NCBI GenBank assembly: GCA_027578815.1
Contig: JANBTH010000328.1
Coordinates: forward strand, 1 to 20,578
Length of the DNA stretch: 20,578 bases
Source of the DNA: Coemansia sp. RSA 1804
Lineage: Eukaryota; Kickxellomycota; Kickxellomycetes; Kickxellales; Kickxellaceae
Direction: 5' to 3'
A program made the position numbers and the translations under genes. Shown here piece after piece: positions 18,209-20,578 of the stretch; the first letter of the stretch is position 1; each line of letters starts with the position of its first letter. The notes beneath the pieces are model-generated. The model ran no database searches, had not been told where the DNA came from, and saw only the letters and a program-made list of their open reading frames with translations.

Positions 18209-20578
18209 TTAGTCTAGATCATATCTCCTGATCCGGAACGGCGCATCGACAAGCACACCACAAGCAAGCATCTCGTTCACCTGCGCAGCAGCAAGCTGTG
18301 CTGCTGTTGGTGGTGTTGGCGACGATGCAGCGGTTACCGACGACGCGGTGGGTGTTGGAGACAGCCACTCGGCAAACGCCTGAAGCGACGAGGATGTATT
18401 AGTTCTGGATTTCAAACCACCGCCGATTGGCGGAGACGGCGAGGGAACGACGTTAGCGGGGATGACGCATGCGGCAAGATCGGGGCTGCTTTCGTCGATA
18501 AACAGAAGCTGCTTGGGAAGCGGGCCAACCGGTTGGATGTGGTCGATCCGCGAGGTACGCCTGCCATGCGGCGGGGGAGCCGACGGACTGTTGGTCTGCG
18601 GGCCCTGCGACTGCGTCGTCGTAATGGCGGCGGCAGCGGTTGGCGGAGACCCGTCCTCTTCGTTCTCGTTCTCGTCGGACTCGAGCAGCCAGGAGAGCTT
18701 GACATCGGCCACCGGGCTGCCGCCGTCCGGGCCATTCCCAGGGCTTGTGAGATGGAGCGACAGATCCGTGTGCTTATTGCTGGCAACCCACTCCCTCGTT
18801 CTGACCTGCTCCTCCCATGTGGCAGGAAGCAAGCACGTTTTGTCGGGGAGTTCGCGCAACCACCGCTCGTCTCGAGTGAACGCACGGACCACCAGGTTGA
18901 AGGTGCAGTGGGCGTCGATTGGCGGCATATGGCCGGCGGTTTTGATCCAAACCACCGGGCATTCGAGCAGTTTGGCCAGCAAGCGGCCGCAGAACGGGCG
19001 GATGACTTTGTCCTTTTCGCCATGGATAACGAGGAATCGGGTGCGCGGGTTTAGTACGCGGATCGTCCGCACGCGCTGTGGACTGAGTCGGTGGCCTAGA
19101 CATGCGATGAACTGGTGGATGTCTCCGGCTGCCTCGCGCTTAGCGCCGCTGACGACGTCCTCCTCTAGTGTACCGTTGATGTTGTTTTTGTTGCTATTAT
19201 TACGGGGGTGGTACTCTGTTTTCGACTGGACGGGCGATGCTGGTGTGCGCTTCCTGAACATGGCTGATGCGCTGGATGTTGACCGCGAATGGTGCAGCAT
19301 CGGTCTGCTGTTGGGTCGGGACCTGCTGATATCGTCGTCAATGACATTTCCATTGGCATTATCGGAGGGGGCGGCTGCAGTCGACGTTGTGCGTGCTGCC
19401 AGTTTGCCGAACTTTGGCACTATTGCGCCCAGCGACATCAGCGGAGACACGTCTCTTGACACTGGCGCTTGTGAAGCAAACACTGGCGGCTGGCTCTTTT
19501 CCCCATTGCTCGCATGAGTATCCGCCCGGTGTGCATTCAAGTCTCTTTGGATTGCACGGAACAGTGTGCCCATGACGTCCTTGTTTGTTGGTGTCGCATC
19601 GGTTCCAGCCGCAAAGACCCCGTTGGTCATGTCATCGTCATTGCCAATGCTATTGCTGCTAGCCTTGTCATCGCTGCTAGCCTTGTCATCGTAGGAGGCG
19701 GCGTGTTTGGCGACTGCGTCGTGGAAGGGAGACCGGATCCACTCGGGCGAAAACACCAGCTTGATAAGGTGTTTTGGATCATCGCCAAAGGCCGCCATTC
19801 CCTTGAACGAGAACCTGATCTCCTGAACAGTAGGCAGAGCAAGCGAAGCGCTATGCCAGGTATCCACAAAAGTGACCGACGCATAGCGTGGCAGACTCTC
19901 ACGGCCACCGTCCACTCCCCCGGCTTTAACCGAAGGCGGTTGCGGGAGTTCTTGTTCGTGAAGTAAACACATTTCCTGAGCAATCATTCCGCCCAAGGAT
20001 ATTCCAACCACATGGACGTTTTCGGTCCATCCCAAGTGGTCCAGCAACTTACACGCGTCCTTCGCCATTTGTGAAATCTTGTACGGACCGGGCGCAATTG
20101 TCGATTTGCCGCTTCCGCGGTTATCGAAAACACATACTGTGTACTCGCCATGGTCGGCAAAGTACCGGGACTGGAAACGCCAGTACATTGTGGTTCCAAC
20201 CATTCCCATTATCAGAAACAGCTTTATTGGCCCCGTACCAAACACCTCGTAGTAGAGGTTACATGGTGGCGGCGGTGGTAGGGACTGCTGTGGTTTGCGG
20301 GTGTAGCCTAGAAACCCACCCACTCGTCGTTTTGGCGGTGTTGAAATATCGATAAGGCCCTTTGTATGGCAGTCGGATAGATCCATGTACTGGGAAACCA
20401 GGCGACCGACGGAATCAGCCAGGTTCTTGCTCTGCACATTATCTGGTGTGGATTCAGGCGATGACGAGGATGTGTTTGAGACCGTTGTTCCTGATGGCGA
20501 AGTGTTGCGGGATGTCTGGGTACTGTCGTCGGCTCGTTTGCCAAGCGATTTCGGTGAGAATGTTCTTCCTCCTCTCTT
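18209..20578 (-). CDS. Alpha/beta hydrolase with large disordered insertion, 5' partial
   Basis: At least 789 residues. The frame is open to the right edge with no ATG among the first 47 visible codons, so the start lies outside the window; a GTG at 20437 is not a credible start. Numbering from the edge: a Ser/Thr-rich N terminus, then the hydrolase core with YYEVFGTGP, an oxyanion-side LIMGMVGTTMYW, FDNRGSGKS and the nucleophile elbow GISLGG (Ser194, codon 19997-19999). The acid is probably Asp523 in HGEKDKVI and the base His550 in AGHMPP, giving a complete Ser-Asp-His triad. Residues about 290-470 form a low-complexity insertion between nucleophile and acid. The C-terminal 200 residues are Ser/Thr/Pro-rich. 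Such proteins are usually esterases, lipases or peptidases. The substrate cannot be told from the sequence. Confidence 0.85.
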   Translation of the reverse strand, partial: KRGGRTFSPKSLGKRADDSTQTSRNTSPSGTTVSNTSSSSPESTPDNVQSKNLADSVGRLVSQYMDLSDCHTKGLIDISTPPKRRVGGFLGYTRKPQQSLPPPPPCNLYYEVFGTGPIKLFLIMGMVGTTMYWRFQSRYFADHGEYTVCVFDNRGSGKSTIAPGPYKISQMAKDACKLLDHLGWTENVHVVGISLGGMIAQEMCLLHEQELPQPPSVKAGGVDGGRESLPRYASVTFVDTWHSASLALPTVQEIRFSFKGMAAFGDDPKHLIKLVFSPEWIRSPFHDAVAKHAASYDDKASSDDKASSNSIGNDDDMTNGVFAAGTDATPTNKDVMGTLFRAIQRDLNAHRADTHASNGEKSQPPVFASQAPVSRDVSPLMSLGAIVPKFGKLAARTTSTAAAPSDNANGNVIDDDISRSRPNSRPMLHHSRSTSSASAMFRKRTPASPVQSKTEYHPRNNSNKNNINGTLEEDVVSGAKREAAGDIHQFIACLGHRLSPQRVRTIRVLNPRTRFLVIHGEKDKVIRPFCGRLLAKLLECPVVWIKTAGHMPPIDAHCTFNLVVRAFTRDERWLRELPDKTCLLPATWEEQVRTREWVASNKHTDLSLHLTSPGNGPDGGSPVADVKLSWLLESDENENEEDGSPPTAAAAITTTQSQGPQTNSPSAPPPHGRRTSRIDHIQPVGPLPKQLLFIDESSPDLAACVIPANVVPSPSPPIGGGLKSRTNTSSSLQAFAEWLSPTPTASSVTAASSPTPPTAAQLAAAQVNEMLACGVLVDAPFRIRRYDLD
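19655..19690 (-). repeat. Perfect 18-bp tandem duplication in the hydrolase insertion
   Basis: Two identical 18-bp copies, 19655-19672 and 19673-19690, encode a repeated DDKASS on the minus strand. The duplication keeps frame and lies in the disordered insertion, consistent with slippage. Confidence 0.95.

Noticed and set aside
18462..19517. 351-codon plus-strand frame antisense to the hydrolase
   Set aside because: It lies wholly within the hydrolase coding region, whose triad motifs are clear. Long antisense frames are common opposite GC-rich codons.
20435..20437. GTG as start of the hydrolase
   Set aside because: The frame continues upstream without a stop to the window edge, so the gene is simply cut off.
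1..20578. Search for tRNA, rRNA, snRNA and CRISPR arrays
   Set aside because: No B-box-like GTTCRANNC in a clover-leaf context, no U6-like sequence and no spaced direct repeats were seen by eye.

Overview
This window looks like nuclear DNA of a fungus, probably an early-diverging, non-Dikarya lineage. The evidence is a fungal-type FunK1 kinase, an Nrg1-type zinc-finger factor, a Bet5/TRAPPC1 subunit, a very large NCoR/Snt1-type corepressor scaffold, short GT-AG introns (115 and 119 bp), TATA boxes and AATAAA signals, and a decayed LINE-like relic. The Ser/Gln/His-rich low-complexity style would suit a Kickxellomycotina-like genome, but that placement is only a guess. There is no bacterial operon structure. 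No tRNA, rRNA or CRISPR was seen.

Layout. (1) 1-2838, plus strand: a FunK1-type kinase gene cut by the left edge. Two introns with good splice sites join an upstream frame carrying a near-perfect 75-bp tandem repeat to a PD-(D/E)XK-like region, a kinase domain and a basic tail. (2) About 3045-3826, plus strand: a broken relic resembling the C-terminal end of a LINE reverse-transcriptase ORF. (3) 4803-5993, minus strand: a two-finger C2H2 protein of Nrg1 type, with a TATA box about 260 bp upstream. (4) 5994-9209: more than 3 kb without a convincing gene, holding microsatellites, a 28-bp near-palindrome and a set of related inverted repeats. (5) 9210-9839, minus strand: Bet5/TRAPPC1 with an unusual internal insertion. 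(6) 9840-10445: shared divergent promoter region. (7) 10446-18056, plus strand: a 2536-residue Snt1/NCoR-like protein in one uninterrupted exon. (8) 18209 to the right edge, minus strand: an alpha/beta hydrolase with a large disordered insertion, convergent with the Snt1-like gene and truncated at its 5' end by the window.

The genes do not form a pathway: they are a transcription repressor, a histone-deacetylase scaffold, a vesicle-tethering subunit, a hydrolase and a lineage-expanded kinase. The most unusual locus is the FunK1 gene. It combines a recently expanded charged repeat, a nuclease-like motif, a pseudo-canonical kinase (DWG in place of DFG) and a bipartite basic tail. That architecture recalls the Crinkler-like effector families.
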